The notes: a model not told the origin generated them from the sequence alone. A stretch of DNA of 64,000 bases from Marinomonas sargassi (GCF_025716875.1 NZ_JAOVZB010000003.1:186001-250000), one strand, 5' to 3'. Shown: positions 16,764 through 26,108, counted from the stretch's first letter. Numbers and translations: made by a program.

Positions 16764-17525
16764 TTAGATACAGGCGATTTTATCACAAACGGCTGGAGCG
16801 CCTATGAGTTTTTGCATTTCATTAAAGTCTAATATTTCAATTTCCTTGCCATCAACATGAACCAATCCATTGCTCTGAAAGCGAGTGATCACCCGACTAA
16901 CAGTCTCAACTGCCAACCCGAGATAATTACCTATCTCCCCTCGAGACATTGATAAGCGAAATGAACTTGCCGAATAACCACGTTTTTTAAACCTATTTGA
17001 TAAATTTAATAAGAAGGACGCAATTTTCTCATCTGCATTTTTTTTGCCTAATAACACCATCATTTGCTGATCGTCCGATATTTTTCGGCTCATCAGTTTA
17101 AATAATTGATGTTTTAAAGAGGGAATTTGGCTCGATAACTCTTCTAAATGGGTGAATGGAATTTCACAAACCGTTGTCGTTTCTAAAGCTTTGGCAGAGA
17201 TAGGGTAGGTATTTGTGTCAATTCCGCTTAACCCTAATAGTTCACTAGGGCAATAAAAGCCTGTAATTTGCTCTTCCCCTAGAGACGTTATGTTAAAGGT
17301 TTTAATCGTTCCTGAACGCACAGCAAATACAGAGTCAAACGCATCACCTTGACGGAACAAGAATTCACCTTTTTTAAGAGGTTTCTTCCTTTCTATGATT
17401 TGGTCTAGCCTTGTAATATCTTCATCAGCAAGAGCAATAGGAAGACAAAGGGCACTTAAACTGCAGTTTTGACATTGAGCGGTAAGTGTACTGCTAAACC
17501 GTGATGACATATGTGCGATAGACAT
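16764..17525 (-). CDS. fnr: FNR/Anr-type oxygen-sensing transcriptional regulator
   Basis: A 253-residue CRP/FNR protein. Four cysteines match the [4Fe-4S] ligands of E. coli FNR: C18, C21, C27 (CQNCSLSALC) and C120 (TTTVCEIPF). The cyclic-nucleotide-like beta roll is at about 45-140, and the helix-turn-helix contains GLAVETVSRVI with the ExxSR residues that read the TTGAT half-site. It follows hemN after a 20-base gap, so it is probably transcribed from the hemN promoter, which carries an FNR-type site: a likely autoregulatory loop (inference). Confidence 0.93.
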   Translation of the reverse strand: MSIAHMSSRFSSTLTAQCQNCSLSALCLPIALADEDITRLDQIIERKKPLKKGEFLFRQGDAFDSVFAVRSGTIKTFNITSLGEEQITGFYCPSELLGLSGIDTNTYPISAKALETTTVCEIPFTHLEELSSQIPSLKHQLFKLMSRKISDDQQMMVLLGKKNADEKIASFLLNLSNRFKKRGYSASSFRLSMSRGEIGNYLGLAVETVSRVITRFQSNGLVHVDGKEIEILDFNEMQKLIGAPAVCDKIACI

Positions 17526-17545
17526 GAATACTCCTAAAATCCTGC

Positions 17546-18916
17546 TTATATTACTTTTGAGTAAGATGTGTTTTGACCTAAATACTTATCAAACACCATA
17601 CAAATACAACGTATTAGCAATCTACCTTTCCCCGTAACTTTATACGTGACTTTATTATTATTTTGCAAGATTTCTAACATACCATCGTCTAAGTACTCTC
17701 GAAGTTTGGCTACCTCATTTTGAAAGTACTCATGAAAGCAAATATCAAACTCTTTTTCTATTATATGACACTCTAGCTTGAATGAGGTTATAAGAGTCAT
17801 TATAACTCTATGCCTTAACTTATCATCAAAATCACTGATATAGCCTTTATTGATTGCTAGCTGACCATTTTCAATACAGGTTTTATAGCGGTCTAAATTA
17901 GTATGATTTTGGATATAAATACCATTTAAATTACTGATAGATGAAACGCCAAATGCAATTAATTCAGTTCCCAAGTGTGTAGTATAACCCTGAAAATTAC
18001 GCTGCAAGAGCTCTTCTTTTTGAGCAAGAGCAAGACTATCTGTAGGCTTAGCAAAGTGATCCATACCAATATATTCATAACCACTTTCAATGAGTAGTTG
18101 AATTGACATTTTGAGAATGGCTAATTTGCTGTCAGCAGGAGGCAAGCTTTCCGCTGGTATTCTTTTTTGCGCTGGAAATCGTTCAGGCAAATGAGCATAG
18201 TTGAAAAGGGATATACGATCCGGTGATAAAGAAAGCGCCTTTTTAAGCGACTCCCGAACCCCTTCGACTGTCTGATTAGGTAATCCATAAATTAAATCAA
18301 AATTAACTGATTTTATACCTAAGTTACGGACATCAGAAACAAGATCTTTAACTAATTCAAACGATTGAATACGATGAACTGCTTTTTGCACTTGAGAATT
18401 AAAATCTTGAACGCCAATACTGACGCGATTTATCCCCATTCGATGTAACAACTCTAACTTTGACTTAGATATTTCTCTAGGGTCTATTTCAATACTATAA
18501 TCTTGAGACCCATCATTAATAAGGTTGAAGTATTCTTTTATATAGTCAAACAGCTTCGATAACTGTTCTTCTCTTAAAAAAGTGGGAGTTCCGCCACCAA
18601 AGTGTAGTTGAGTTACTTGGCGATTTGGATCAAGCATGAGGCTTCTTAACCTCATTTCCTCTCCCAATAATTCTACGTACTCATCGCCTTTATCATATTG
18701 CTTAGTGACTATTTTATTACAACCACAGTAGTAACAGAGGTGTGCACAAAACGGAATATGAAAATATAAACTTAAAGGAGAATCAGATGGAGCTAACATT
18801 TTATCGACAAGCGATATCTTACTAATACTCTCATTAAACTGGGGCGCCGTTGGGTAGGAGGTATATCTAGGCCCAGTTAAATTGTACTTACTGATAAGTG
18901 AAGCGTCCCAAATCAT
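17546..18916 (-). CDS. hemN: Oxygen-independent coproporphyrinogen III dehydrogenase
   Basis: Radical-SAM enzyme converting coproporphyrinogen III to protoporphyrinogen IX without oxygen. The cluster cysteines are C57, C61 and C64 (with C66) in FCAHLCYYCGC; GGGTPTF and the N-terminal GPRYTSYPTA typical of true HemN, rather than HemW, are present, and the length of 456 residues is right. It is the first gene of the leftward run hemN-fnr-apt. An FNR-type site and a -10 element lie upstream (see entry at 18948). Confidence 0.95.
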   Translation of the reverse strand: MIWDASLISKYNLTGPRYTSYPTAPQFNESISKISLVDKMLAPSDSPLSLYFHIPFCAHLCYYCGCNKIVTKQYDKGDEYVELLGEEMRLRSLMLDPNRQVTQLHFGGGTPTFLREEQLSKLFDYIKEYFNLINDGSQDYSIEIDPREISKSKLELLHRMGINRVSIGVQDFNSQVQKAVHRIQSFELVKDLVSDVRNLGIKSVNFDLIYGLPNQTVEGVRESLKKALSLSPDRISLFNYAHLPERFPAQKRIPAESLPPADSKLAILKMSIQLLIESGYEYIGMDHFAKPTDSLALAQKEELLQRNFQGYTTHLGTELIAFGVSSISNLNGIYIQNHTNLDRYKTCIENGQLAINKGYISDFDDKLRHRVIMTLITSFKLECHIIEKEFDICFHEYFQNEVAKLREYLDDGMLEILQNNNKVTYKVTGKGRLLIRCICMVFDKYLGQNTSYSKVI

Positions 18917-18947
18917 GGTATATTCCTACAAGAGTTACTAAGTAAGA

Positions 18948-18988
18948 GTATTACGCATCTATGTATTTATTATGCTGACACAGATCAA
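18948..18988 (-). promoter_or_regulatory. FNR/Anr-activated promoter of hemN
   Basis: On the minus strand TTGAT-CTGT-GTCAG occupies 18988-18975: one perfect FNR half-site and one with three of five matches. A -10 like element TAATAC lies at 18953-18948, predicting a start near 18941. The site centre (18981.5) is then about 41 bases upstream, the classic class II activator position. The spacing was derived by counting; binding itself is inferred from the FNR consensus. Confidence 0.65.
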
Positions 18989-19055
18989 TCTTTCTACCTT
19001 AATACTGAGATAATAAAATGGTGTACAATCAAAGTTTAATTTTGCCCTTCTGATT

Positions 19056-19649
19056 ATGATAGAACCTACACTATTTGTTGCTCATGGCTCAGGTGCTGGT
19101 CACAGTACACCTTTTTTAAATTCATTAATCACTGCGCTAGAGCAATCCAATACGAGTATTAAACAGGTTACTCCAGTAACCTTTTCTTATATGGAACAAC
19201 AAGAAAAAGAAGGGAAAAAACGACCACCTCCTAGAATTGACAAGCTTATTCCTGAATATCAAAACATTGTTGGTAATGACACATGCATTGTTGCCGGTAA
19301 GTCTTTAGGTGGAAGGGTAGCGACACAACTATCTTGTTTACCCAATGTAAAAGCCATTGTATGTTTTGGATTCCCATTTCATCCTCCTGGGAAACAAGAA
19401 AAACATAGGCTTTCTTTCATACAGGGCTTAAAGGTTCCTTGTTTAATAATACAAGGCACTAGAGATAAACTAGGAAATTATGAGTGGGTTAATCAACAAG
19501 CTATTCCAAATAATGTCGATATTATATGGATAGAAGGCGCTGACCATGACTTTAAAACTCTAAAATCATTCAAGAAAAATCAAATGGAAACAGTTTTTGA
19601 GATTGCAGAAATAACTAAAAACTGGCTTAAGAAAACAGTTGGAGTGTAG
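19056..19649 (+). CDS. Alpha/beta hydrolase (KANL3/Tex30-like)
   Basis: A 197-residue small alpha/beta hydrolase. The nucleophile elbow is AGKSLGGR (Ser in GKSLG), an acidic residue follows in [10 protein letters not shown], and the histidine is in GADHDFK. The N-terminal [13 protein letters not shown] matches the KANL3/Tex30 (dienelactone-hydrolase-related) branch. The substrate is unknown. It is divergent from hemN and followed 8 bases later by tusA, so the two probably form an operon. Confidence 0.8.
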   Translation: MIEPTLFVAHGSGAGHSTPFLNSLITALEQSNTSIKQVTPVTFSYMEQQEKEGKKRPPPRIDKLIPEYQNIVGNDTCIVAGKSLGGRVATQLSCLPNVKAIVCFGFPFHPPGKQEKHRLSFIQGLKVPCLIIQGTRDKLGNYEWVNQQAIPNNVDIIWIEGADHDFKTLKSFKKNQMETVFEIAEITKNWLKKTVGV

Positions 19650-19657
19650 ACAACTTA

Positions 19658-19885
19658 ATGGAATACAATGAACTATTAGATACAACAGGTCTTCTTTGCC
19701 CTGAACCCGTTATGATGCTACATGCGGAAATGCGTAGACTAAAGACCAAAGATGTTTTGAAAGTGATTGCAACAGACCCATCAACAACACGAGACATACC
19801 GAAATTTTGCCAATTTCTTGGTCATAAATTACTTGATCAAACACAAGATAATGATACGTACTACTATTGGATAATGAAAAAATAG
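19658..19885 (+). CDS. tusA: TusA-family sulfurtransferase
   Basis: A 75-residue TusA/SirA-type sulfur carrier. The active cysteine is in [13 protein letters not shown], and [18 protein letters not shown] is the second signature. In E. coli TusA relays persulfide sulfur from IscS towards tRNA thiolation at U34 and other sulfur pathways. It begins 8 bases after the hydrolase gene. Confidence 0.9.
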   Translation: MEYNELLDTTGLLCPEPVMMLHAEMRRLKTKDVLKVIATDPSTTRDIPKFCQFLGHKLLDQTQDNDTYYYWIMKK

Positions 19886-19927
19886 CTTCTTTCATTTGAA
19901 AATATAGAGGTCAGAGGAGTGAAGTAG

Positions 19928-19961
19928 ATTAAGAAAGAGCTAATATAAGCCCTTTCTTAAT
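19928..19961. terminator. Stem-loop between tusA and the convergent basic-protein gene
   Basis: ATTAAGAAAG (19928-19937) pairs perfectly with CTTTCTTAAT (19952-19961); an inner GCT/AGC pair extends the stem around an AATATA loop. It lies between convergent genes; the flanking T-tract is short, so efficiency is uncertain. Confidence 0.6.
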
Positions 19962-19979
19962 AGAAAAAATCACAAAGGG

Positions 19980-20327
19980 TTAGTGACTTTCAGTGAATTC
20001 CGAAATTAGATCATCAACAGATGGCTCGGGAAGATCTGTAGCGTCTTTTGAATTTTCATCGTGCTCGCTAACATTTTCCATTTCTTTCGGTTTGACGAAA
20101 ACAAAACGACGAGGACGGGCTGGAGCTATAGCTTCTTCTTTTTCAGGAAGTAAGCCTAATCGTTCAAGTTTTTTGTGTGCTTGTTCTTTTCTTTCTTTCG
20201 CTTTTTTTGTGACAAAGCGACGACTAGCAGAAGCTTTACGAGCTTTTTTCTGCTCTTTCATTGCTTCCTTTGATCCTGTTTTGCCTAACTTCCCGCGCAT
20301 GCTGCGGGACTTCTTCAATCGAGCCAT
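19980..20327 (-). CDS. Lysine-rich basic protein of unknown function
   Basis: 115 residues, with an extremely basic N-terminal half (MARLKKSRSMRGKLGKTGSKEAM, then many K/R/A residues, likely helical) and an acidic C-terminal tail (from about residue 80, ending DDLISEFTESH). I do not recognise the family. The pattern of basic helix plus acidic tail suggests a nucleic-acid or ribosome-associated protein, which is inference only. The opposite strand also has an open frame of similar length (19993-20349), but this strand has an ordinary ATG start, a terminator at its 3' end and sensible composition. Confidence 0.65.
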   Translation of the reverse strand: MARLKKSRSMRGKLGKTGSKEAMKEQKKARKASASRRFVTKKAKERKEQAHKKLERLGLLPEKEEAIAPARPRRFVFVKPKEMENVSEHDENSKDATDLPEPSVDDLISEFTESH

Positions 20328-20391
20328 AATAACCTCACTATTAACTTAGTTATTGTAACAACGAATTAACAGAAGGTCATCATAACTTCTT

Positions 20392-20805
20392 TCAACAAGC
20401 CCTTTTAAACTGTCGGTGGCCTTTATTTCTAAGAGAGCCTATCTCTCCAAACAATCTTCTAATATCCCCTGAATTTGACGTTTTCAGAGCAACTTTAAGA
20501 TTATTGAAAACCAAAATACTCTCGTCGATTAAAGCTATATATAGTTCCTTCTCTGCAGCAGTATCATTTTCAAGAGTTAAAGAGTAAGGGAGCACTTCTC
20601 GAGACTTTGTTAAATGCAAAATCACATTGTCAGCATATTTTTCTGCAGAACTATGATCGCCAGATTTAACATTCATTGAAAGCGACTTCAAATCGTCCTT
20701 AATACCTATCATATAAGCGTGCAACTCTGTACTACCGCACACACCATGCCCATAGACAGAGAAGGAGAGAACAAGAGCGAACCCAACTAACCATTGCTTA
20801 AGCAT
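20392..20805 (-). CDS. Small secreted helical protein of unknown function
   Basis: 137 residues with a clear signal peptide (MLKQWLVGFALVLSFSVYGHG, cleavage near 20-22). The mature part looks all-helical, with a cysteine near its N-terminus (GVCGSTEL) and one as the last residue (FKRAC), which could form a disulfide. The helical pattern and charged C-terminus faintly recall cytochrome b562-like four-helix bundles, but I see no heme ligands that prove it. GGAGG lies just upstream of the ATG. A terminator separates it from the next secreted-protein gene. Confidence 0.7.
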   Translation of the reverse strand: MLKQWLVGFALVLSFSVYGHGVCGSTELHAYMIGIKDDLKSLSMNVKSGDHSSAEKYADNVILHLTKSREVLPYSLTLENDTAAEKELYIALIDESILVFNNLKVALKTSNSGDIRRLFGEIGSLRNKGHRQFKRAC

Positions 20806-20814
20806 ATAACCTCC

Positions 20815-20839
20815 AAAAAGACTATTGTTGTAATAGTCT
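20815..20839 (-). terminator. Intrinsic terminator between the two small secreted-protein genes
   Basis: On the minus strand AGACTATT-ACAAC-AATAGTCT forms a perfect 8-base stem followed by TTTTT (20819-20815). It sits 14 bases after the stop of the 20853 gene and directly before the ribosome site of the 20805 gene, so it would separate or attenuate their transcription. Confidence 0.75.
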
Positions 20840-20852
20840 CTAAGATGAAAAA

Positions 20853-21101
20853 TTAAGGGAGTAACTTATCTACGATAACACAGTCATTTGTTTCGTTTCG
20901 GCTTGATTTTATCTTGTCTAGAAGCTTTTGAGCCGTTTCTTTTTTACTACCAGACACATATTTAGAGTCCACAATCTTTTGTGTTTTTTCTATATAAGAT
21001 TCTAACTTAGGCGTACAAAAATCTTTAATGGCAAATGCTTGGCTAGAGGATAACAGTACAAAACTAACACCTGTAGCGAAGGCAATCTTTCTAAATAACA
21101 T
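20853..21101 (-). CDS. Very small secreted protein of unknown function
   Basis: 82 residues with a signal peptide (MLFRKIAFATGVSFVLLSSSQAFA) and a charged, probably helical mature part holding two cysteines (IKDFCTPK and NDCVIVDK) that could pair in the periplasm. I do not recognise the family. I chose ATG 21101, with AGGA about 8 bases upstream, over a GTG at 21107. It shares orientation and general design with the secreted gene at 20392, though the sequences are not clearly related. Confidence 0.65.
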   Translation of the reverse strand: MLFRKIAFATGVSFVLLSSSQAFAIKDFCTPKLESYIEKTQKIVDSKYVSGSKKETAQKLLDKIKSSRNETNDCVIVDKLLP

Positions 21102-21273
21102 TAACACTTTCCTTTATTATATAAAATTTGTTAAAAATTAGACCATAGCTAAAACAAAAATCAAACAACACAAAGAGATCGGAAGGTTTAACTTTCTCAT
21201 TTTTAAGAAATTTTTTGTAAATTCGCACTACAATCATAAGCATAACAACAAATACGCAATCAAGGACGAGTTC

Positions 21274-22311
21274 ATGAAAGCGACAGTGCCAATATCAAAC
21301 GTTATTGACTTACTGAAGTGTCTAGAAAAAAAATCAATTTGCACAACCAGTTTACTAGAAGAACTTGGACACTCAAAAATAGAGATTGACTCAGCTACTG
21401 AGTTTTCGGCCTACCAATATAGTTTACTATATCAAAAAGCCATGATGCTTATGAAAGATGAGTCATTCGGAATACTAAGTGGCGGAAAAATGCCAAATGG
21501 TGCTTTCAAAATGATGTGTCTAAGCATTTTACACGCAAAAACCCTTTCACATGCATTACATAGGTGTAGTGAATTTTATGAGATCTGCAAAGGTCCTAAA
21601 ATCAAACCAGTCCTAATTCGAAAGGGACAGTCTGCCTTAGTCACATTTTCGATGTTAAATGGAGAAAAAGAGGACATAAATGACTTGCTTGCCAATGAGT
21701 CAATAGGTCAAATTCGTAACACCCTTTCTATGTGGCATCACTTTATTTCATGGCTAATTGGCCGGCGCTTAATATTAAAAGCTGCCTACTTTTCAAGCTC
21801 TCAACCCGAGAATACAAGCGACTACAAAGCACTTTTTCAATCTGAGGTGAAATTTGATCAACATGCTAATAGCATTGTTTTCTCAGCAAGCTACTTAGAT
21901 ATGCCCATTATTCAAACCGAAAACAGTCTAAAAGATTTCATAAAGACAGCCCCGTATCAATTGCTAGTGATGGTGGAGAATGACAACAGCCTAAAGTCAC
22001 AAATAATCGCTATAATAGGTAAAGACTTTTCAAGACAAATTCCCAGTGCGGAAGAAGTTGCTAGTACTTTATATATGAGTATTTCAACATTACGTCGTCG
22101 ATTACATGCTGAACATACTTCCTATCAACAAATAAAAGATGAATGCAGGAAAGAAGCAGCACTGAACTACATCAGCTCACCTCAATTAACTTTAAATGAC
22201 ATAGCGACTTTACTAGGCTTTGATGAGCCGAGTGCTTTTTTTAGGTCTTTTAAAAAATGGGTCGGCATGACACCAAGCGAATATAGAAACCACTTAAATG
22301 ATGATACGTAA
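21274..22311 (+). CDS. AraC-family transcriptional regulator
   Basis: A 345-residue regulator. Residues about 10-200 fit the Arabinose_bd (PF12625) sensor domain of OruR/ArgR-like AraC proteins, with FGILSGGKMPNGAFKMMCLSIL. The C-terminal double helix-turn-helix has LYMSISTLRRRLHAE and LTLNDIATLLGFDEPSAFFRSF followed by the family signature KWVGMTPSEYR. Such regulators often act on fatty-acid or small-molecule catabolism; the acyl-CoA dehydrogenase gene 136 bases downstream on the same strand is a candidate target (inference). Confidence 0.88.
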   Translation: MKATVPISNVIDLLKCLEKKSICTTSLLEELGHSKIEIDSATEFSAYQYSLLYQKAMMLMKDESFGILSGGKMPNGAFKMMCLSILHAKTLSHALHRCSEFYEICKGPKIKPVLIRKGQSALVTFSMLNGEKEDINDLLANESIGQIRNTLSMWHHFISWLIGRRLILKAAYFSSSQPENTSDYKALFQSEVKFDQHANSIVFSASYLDMPIIQTENSLKDFIKTAPYQLLVMVENDNSLKSQIIAIIGKDFSRQIPSAEEVASTLYMSISTLRRRLHAEHTSYQQIKDECRKEAALNYISSPQLTLNDIATLLGFDEPSAFFRSFKKWVGMTPSEYRNHLNDDT

Positions 22312-22447
22312 CGACAAAAACACTTCACAACTAAGATAATCACTAAATACTACCAAAAAATGCCATAAAGAATGGCTTAATTTGTTATTGAGTAAAATAA
22401 GCAGATTCATCATTTTAGAATGACGTGAACCATGTTGGGAGAGAGGT

Positions 22448-24214
22448 ATGAGTGATTACCAATATCCAATCAATGACATCCTATTCAGCTTATTTTCCAT
22501 AGCTAAGGTAGAAAAGCTAAATTCATATTTAGAAGAACCAATAGAAAAAGACTTCATAGAGGCTCTACTACATGAAGCAGCAAAATTAGCGGAGCAAGTT
22601 ATAGCCCCTACAAATTCTGTTGGGGATGCGCAGGGAGCCCAATTAGTTGAAAATGATGTTGTTGAGTCAGAAGCTTTAAAGAAGGCATTTCAAATTTACT
22701 CGGGGAGTGGTTGGATTGGTCTCTCTGCTTCACCCCAATATGGTGGACAAGGGTTACCATCCTACATTTCTACAGCAGTGAATGAAGGTATTCAGTCTGC
22801 AAATCTATCTTTTTCTTTGTGTCCATTATTAAGCCAAGGTGCAATTGAAGCCATAGAAAAACATGCCAGCAACGAGATAAAAGATTACTACTTGCCGAAT
22901 TTACTGTCTGGAAAATGGTCAGGAACTATGAATTTAACAGAAGCAAATTCTGGGTCAGACCTATCAAGCATTCAGTGTAAAGCAACCCCTGATGGTGATT
23001 ATTACCGCATTAAAGGGCAAAAAATATTCATCACTTGGGGTGATCACCAAATGAGTGAGAATATTATTCATCTGGTATTGGCAAGAACCCCCAATTCGCT
23101 TAAAGGTATGAAAGGCATTTCACTTTTTCTTGTTCCAAAGTTTTTGGTTAGCAAAGACGGAACATTAACACGTAATGATTTAAAACCTATTTCGATTGAG
23201 CATAAATTAGGGATACATGCCTCTCCAACTTGTGTAATGAGTTTTGGAGAAAATCAGGGGACAGTAGGCTACCTCATAGGGAAAGAGAACACTGGTATTC
23301 GCTCTATGTTCACCATGATGAATAATGCTAGGCAAAGTGTCGGTCTACAAGGACTCAGCATCTCAGAAAGGGCGTATCAAAAGGCTCTAGCCTACGCTAA
23401 AGAGCGTCAACAAGGGGTTAATTCAATTGGTGAAAGAGCGAACATTATAGAACACCCTGATGTGCTTCGAATGTTGATGACAATGAAGTCTCAAATTGAT
23501 GCCATGAGATCATTTATTCATGTCGCAGCAAGAGAAAATGATTTGTCTCAGCTAGCCATTGGTGAAGAGCAAACTCTATCGAAAGCTAGAACAGCACTAT
23601 ACACCCCAATAATAAAAGGCTGGATTACTGAGCAAGCTCAAGAAGTTACATCCTTAGCCATTCAGATACACGGAGGTGCTGGTTATATTGAAGAGACTGG
23701 GGTAGCTCAGTTCGCCCGTGATGCCCGAATATTACCTATTTATGAGGGAACTAATGGCATTCAAGCCATAGATTTAATTAGTAGAAAATTGCATTTTGAC
23801 AAAGGGGAAGCAATGAGAAAATTGCTTTCGGATATTGAACACGAAGCTGATAACTGGGCCATTCGCAATTCGCAAAACCAGATAGCTAATTTTAAAAAGT
23901 CCCTAAGTCAGGCCAAACAGTCTACCCGATATTGTCTGGAAGCAATGGATCACTCTGCTGTTCTAGCAACAGGCGTAGCGCATTCTTATATGATGCTGAT
24001 AGGGTATATGGTCGGTGGTTGGCTGCAGTTAAGAGCTCTAAATGAACTCACAGTCGATAGTAATATTTTACCAGATGAAGTAAGAAAATCCTGGGTCGAT
24101 TCGATCAACTTTTATTGTGATCACATATTAATAAGAACAAATACCCATTTCGAATCTATTTGTAACGGCCAGCCTACGTTAAACCAGTTATCTTCGAGCA
24201 GCTTTGAACGATAA
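22448..24214 (+). CDS. Acyl-CoA dehydrogenase with C-terminal extension
   Basis: A 588-residue FAD-dependent acyl-CoA dehydrogenase of the long bacterial type (as Pseudomonas PA0508/FadE-like). Signatures in order are NLTEANSGSDLSSIQ (substrate/FAD region), the IHGGAGYIEETGVAQFARDARI segment and the catalytic glutamate in LPIYEGTNGIQA. The C-terminal 130 residues form the extra AcylCoA_dehyd_C helical domain. It oxidises an acyl-CoA in beta-oxidation; chain length cannot be told. GGGAGAGAGG precedes the ATG. The upstream AraC gene may control it. Confidence 0.9.
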   Translation: MSDYQYPINDILFSLFSIAKVEKLNSYLEEPIEKDFIEALLHEAAKLAEQVIAPTNSVGDAQGAQLVENDVVESEALKKAFQIYSGSGWIGLSASPQYGGQGLPSYISTAVNEGIQSANLSFSLCPLLSQGAIEAIEKHASNEIKDYYLPNLLSGKWSGTMNLTEANSGSDLSSIQCKATPDGDYYRIKGQKIFITWGDHQMSENIIHLVLARTPNSLKGMKGISLFLVPKFLVSKDGTLTRNDLKPISIEHKLGIHASPTCVMSFGENQGTVGYLIGKENTGIRSMFTMMNNARQSVGLQGLSISERAYQKALAYAKERQQGVNSIGERANIIEHPDVLRMLMTMKSQIDAMRSFIHVAARENDLSQLAIGEEQTLSKARTALYTPIIKGWITEQAQEVTSLAIQIHGGAGYIEETGVAQFARDARILPIYEGTNGIQAIDLISRKLHFDKGEAMRKLLSDIEHEADNWAIRNSQNQIANFKKSLSQAKQSTRYCLEAMDHSAVLATGVAHSYMMLIGYMVGGWLQLRALNELTVDSNILPDEVRKSWVDSINFYCDHILIRTNTHFESICNGQPTLNQLSSSSFER

Positions 24215-24299
24215 GTATAACTTTTTGATCATGTCTGAGTAGATTTAATTACCCTCATATTCAATAATGAACAGTCGCTAACAATCGTCGAGCATTCAT

Positions 24300-24749
24300 A
24301 TGAAGCTTTGGGTAGATGCGGACGCTTGTCCAAATGTAATTAAGCAAATTCTTTTTCGTGTTGCAGAGCGAATTGAGAAGAAATGTATTTTAGTCGCAAA
24401 TCAGGCAATAAGCATACCTGCATCAAAGTGGATTGAACGACGAGTTGTAAGCTCAGGTTTTGATGAGGCAGATAATTATATTGTTGAAAATTTAACTCCC
24501 GGTGATTTTGTTATTACTGCGGATATTCCATTAGCATCAGACGCCATCACAAAAGGTGCTTTGGCCATTAATCCTCGTGGCGAACTTTATACTCAAGAAA
24601 ACATAAAGCAGAGGCTTGCTATGCGGGACTTCATGGAGCAAATGAGAGCGTCAGGAGTTCAAACAGAAGGACCAACTAGTTTCAGTCAACAAGATAGAAT
24701 GTCCTTCGCTAATACACTTGATAGGTTATTAGCAAAACATATTACATAA
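24300..24749 (+). CDS. yaiI: YaiI/YqxD (UPF0178) family protein
   Basis: A 149-residue UPF0178 protein, recognised by [16 protein letters not shown] at the N-terminus, the ADNYIVENL and [11 protein letters not shown] segments, and RDFMEQMR. The acidic residues fit a PIN/NYN-like nuclease fold (inference); no function is established for the family. It stands between the acyl-CoA dehydrogenase and NDH-2 genes with separate spacing from both. Confidence 0.9.
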   Translation: MKLWVDADACPNVIKQILFRVAERIEKKCILVANQAISIPASKWIERRVVSSGFDEADNYIVENLTPGDFVITADIPLASDAITKGALAINPRGELYTQENIKQRLAMRDFMEQMRASGVQTEGPTSFSQQDRMSFANTLDRLLAKHIT

Positions 24750-24818
24750 ATATCAAGGCATGCAGTCAAACCAATCTATTTGTTTGTGTCGGATTACTCC
24801 CAGTTATAGGTGATTTAA

Positions 24819-26108
24819 ATGAGAAAAATCGTAGTTGTTGGCGGAGGAGCTGGAGGTTTAGAACTAGTGACTAAACTTGGTCATGCTTTTGGTAAAAAGC
24901 GCCAAGCAGAAGTCATTCTTATCGATAAAAGCCAAACTCATATATGGAAGCCTCTACTTCATGAAGTGGCAACAGGCTCATTAGATATTAATAATGACGG
25001 CTTAAATTATCGTGCTCATGCTGCAAAGCACTCTTATAGCTTTCAATTGGGTACTCTGACTGGGGTTAACCCACAATCAAAAGAGTTAACCCTTAAATCG
25101 TTATCAGATGAGAAAGGGCATATTATTTTACCGGAGCGCATCATATCCTATGATATTCTCATTATGGCTGTGGGTAGCGTTAGTAACGACTTTGGCACTC
25201 CCGGTGTATCAGATCATTGCTATTTCTTAGATTCACATAAACAAGCGGAACGCTTTCAGCAAGCACTTTTATACCAATTTTTACGCATTCAGCAAGAAGG
25301 TGATACTGCAAAACTGCAGTTAGCTATAGTTGGTGGTGGCGCAACTGGTGTGGAGTTATCGGCAGAGTTATTTCATGTTGCCGATATGTTAAAAGCATAC
25401 GGAATGCCAGAAATGTCAGGAAAGAGGGTAAATGTACAGTTGATTGAAGCGGGAGCACGTATATTACCCGCTTTACCAGATCGTATCGCTGCGTTAGCTA
25501 AAAAAGAATTAACCCGACTTGGCGTAACTGTTTCAGAAAATACAAGAGTAATAAAAGCTGATGAGGAAGGTTTTGTTACTGCAGATGATAAAAAAATAGC
25601 AGCAGATCTGATGATATGGGCGGCAGGTGTCAAAGCGCCTGATTTCATTTCTCAGATTGAAGGCATTGAAACCACTCGTAATAATCAGATCCTAGTTAAA
25701 AAAACGTTGCAAACTCATAACTATGAAAACATTTATGTCATTGGCGATTGCTGTGCTTGTGAGCAAGCAGATGGCTCTTTTGTCCCGCCTCGCGCACAAT
25801 CAGCACATCAAATGGCGTCACTCGTGTTCTCAAATATTAAGTCATCCTTCTTAAATGAGCCTCAAAAAGAATATACCTACAAAGATTACGGATCCTTAGT
25901 AAATCTCAGTAACTACAGTACCGTCGGAAGTTTGATGGGGAACTTAATGGGCGGAGGGATGTTTATTGAAGGGCGAATTGCACGTTTTGTTTACGTCTCT
26001 TTATATAGGTTACACCTTATCGCTATACATGGTTGGTTAAAAGCAACGGTTATCATGGCTGCTCAAAAAATAGGTAAAGTAGTAAAGCCAAAATTAAAGC
26101 TACATTAA
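24819..26108 (+). CDS. ndh: Type II NADH:quinone dehydrogenase
   Basis: A 429-residue single-subunit, non-proton-pumping NADH dehydrogenase. The FAD Rossmann motif is VVGGGAGGLELVT, the NAD(P)H motif IVGGGATGVELSAEL, and the quinone/FAD segment VIGDCCACEQADGSFVPPRAQSA (split here: VIGDCCACEQ, then PPRAQSAHQM). The C-terminal amphipathic part (LYRLHLIAIHGW) anchors it on the inner face of the membrane. GGTGATTT precedes the ATG only weakly. A small palindrome overlaps the stop codon. Confidence 0.93.
   Translation: MRKIVVVGGGAGGLELVTKLGHAFGKKRQAEVILIDKSQTHIWKPLLHEVATGSLDINNDGLNYRAHAAKHSYSFQLGTLTGVNPQSKELTLKSLSDEKGHIILPERIISYDILIMAVGSVSNDFGTPGVSDHCYFLDSHKQAERFQQALLYQFLRIQQEGDTAKLQLAIVGGGATGVELSAELFHVADMLKAYGMPEMSGKRVNVQLIEAGARILPALPDRIAALAKKELTRLGVTVSENTRVIKADEEGFVTADDKKIAADLMIWAAGVKAPDFISQIEGIETTRNNQILVKKTLQTHNYENIYVIGDCCACEQADGSFVPPRAQSAHQMASLVFSNIKSSFLNEPQKEYTYKDYGSLVNLSNYSTVGSLMGNLMGGGMFIEGRIARFVYVSLYRLHLIAIHGWLKATVIMAAQKIGKVVKPKLKLH

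Noticed and set aside
19993..20349. Plus-strand open frame of 118 codons opposite the basic protein gene
   Set aside because: Serine/phenylalanine-rich composition typical of the antisense of a lysine-rich gene, no ribosome site, and it overlaps a better candidate.
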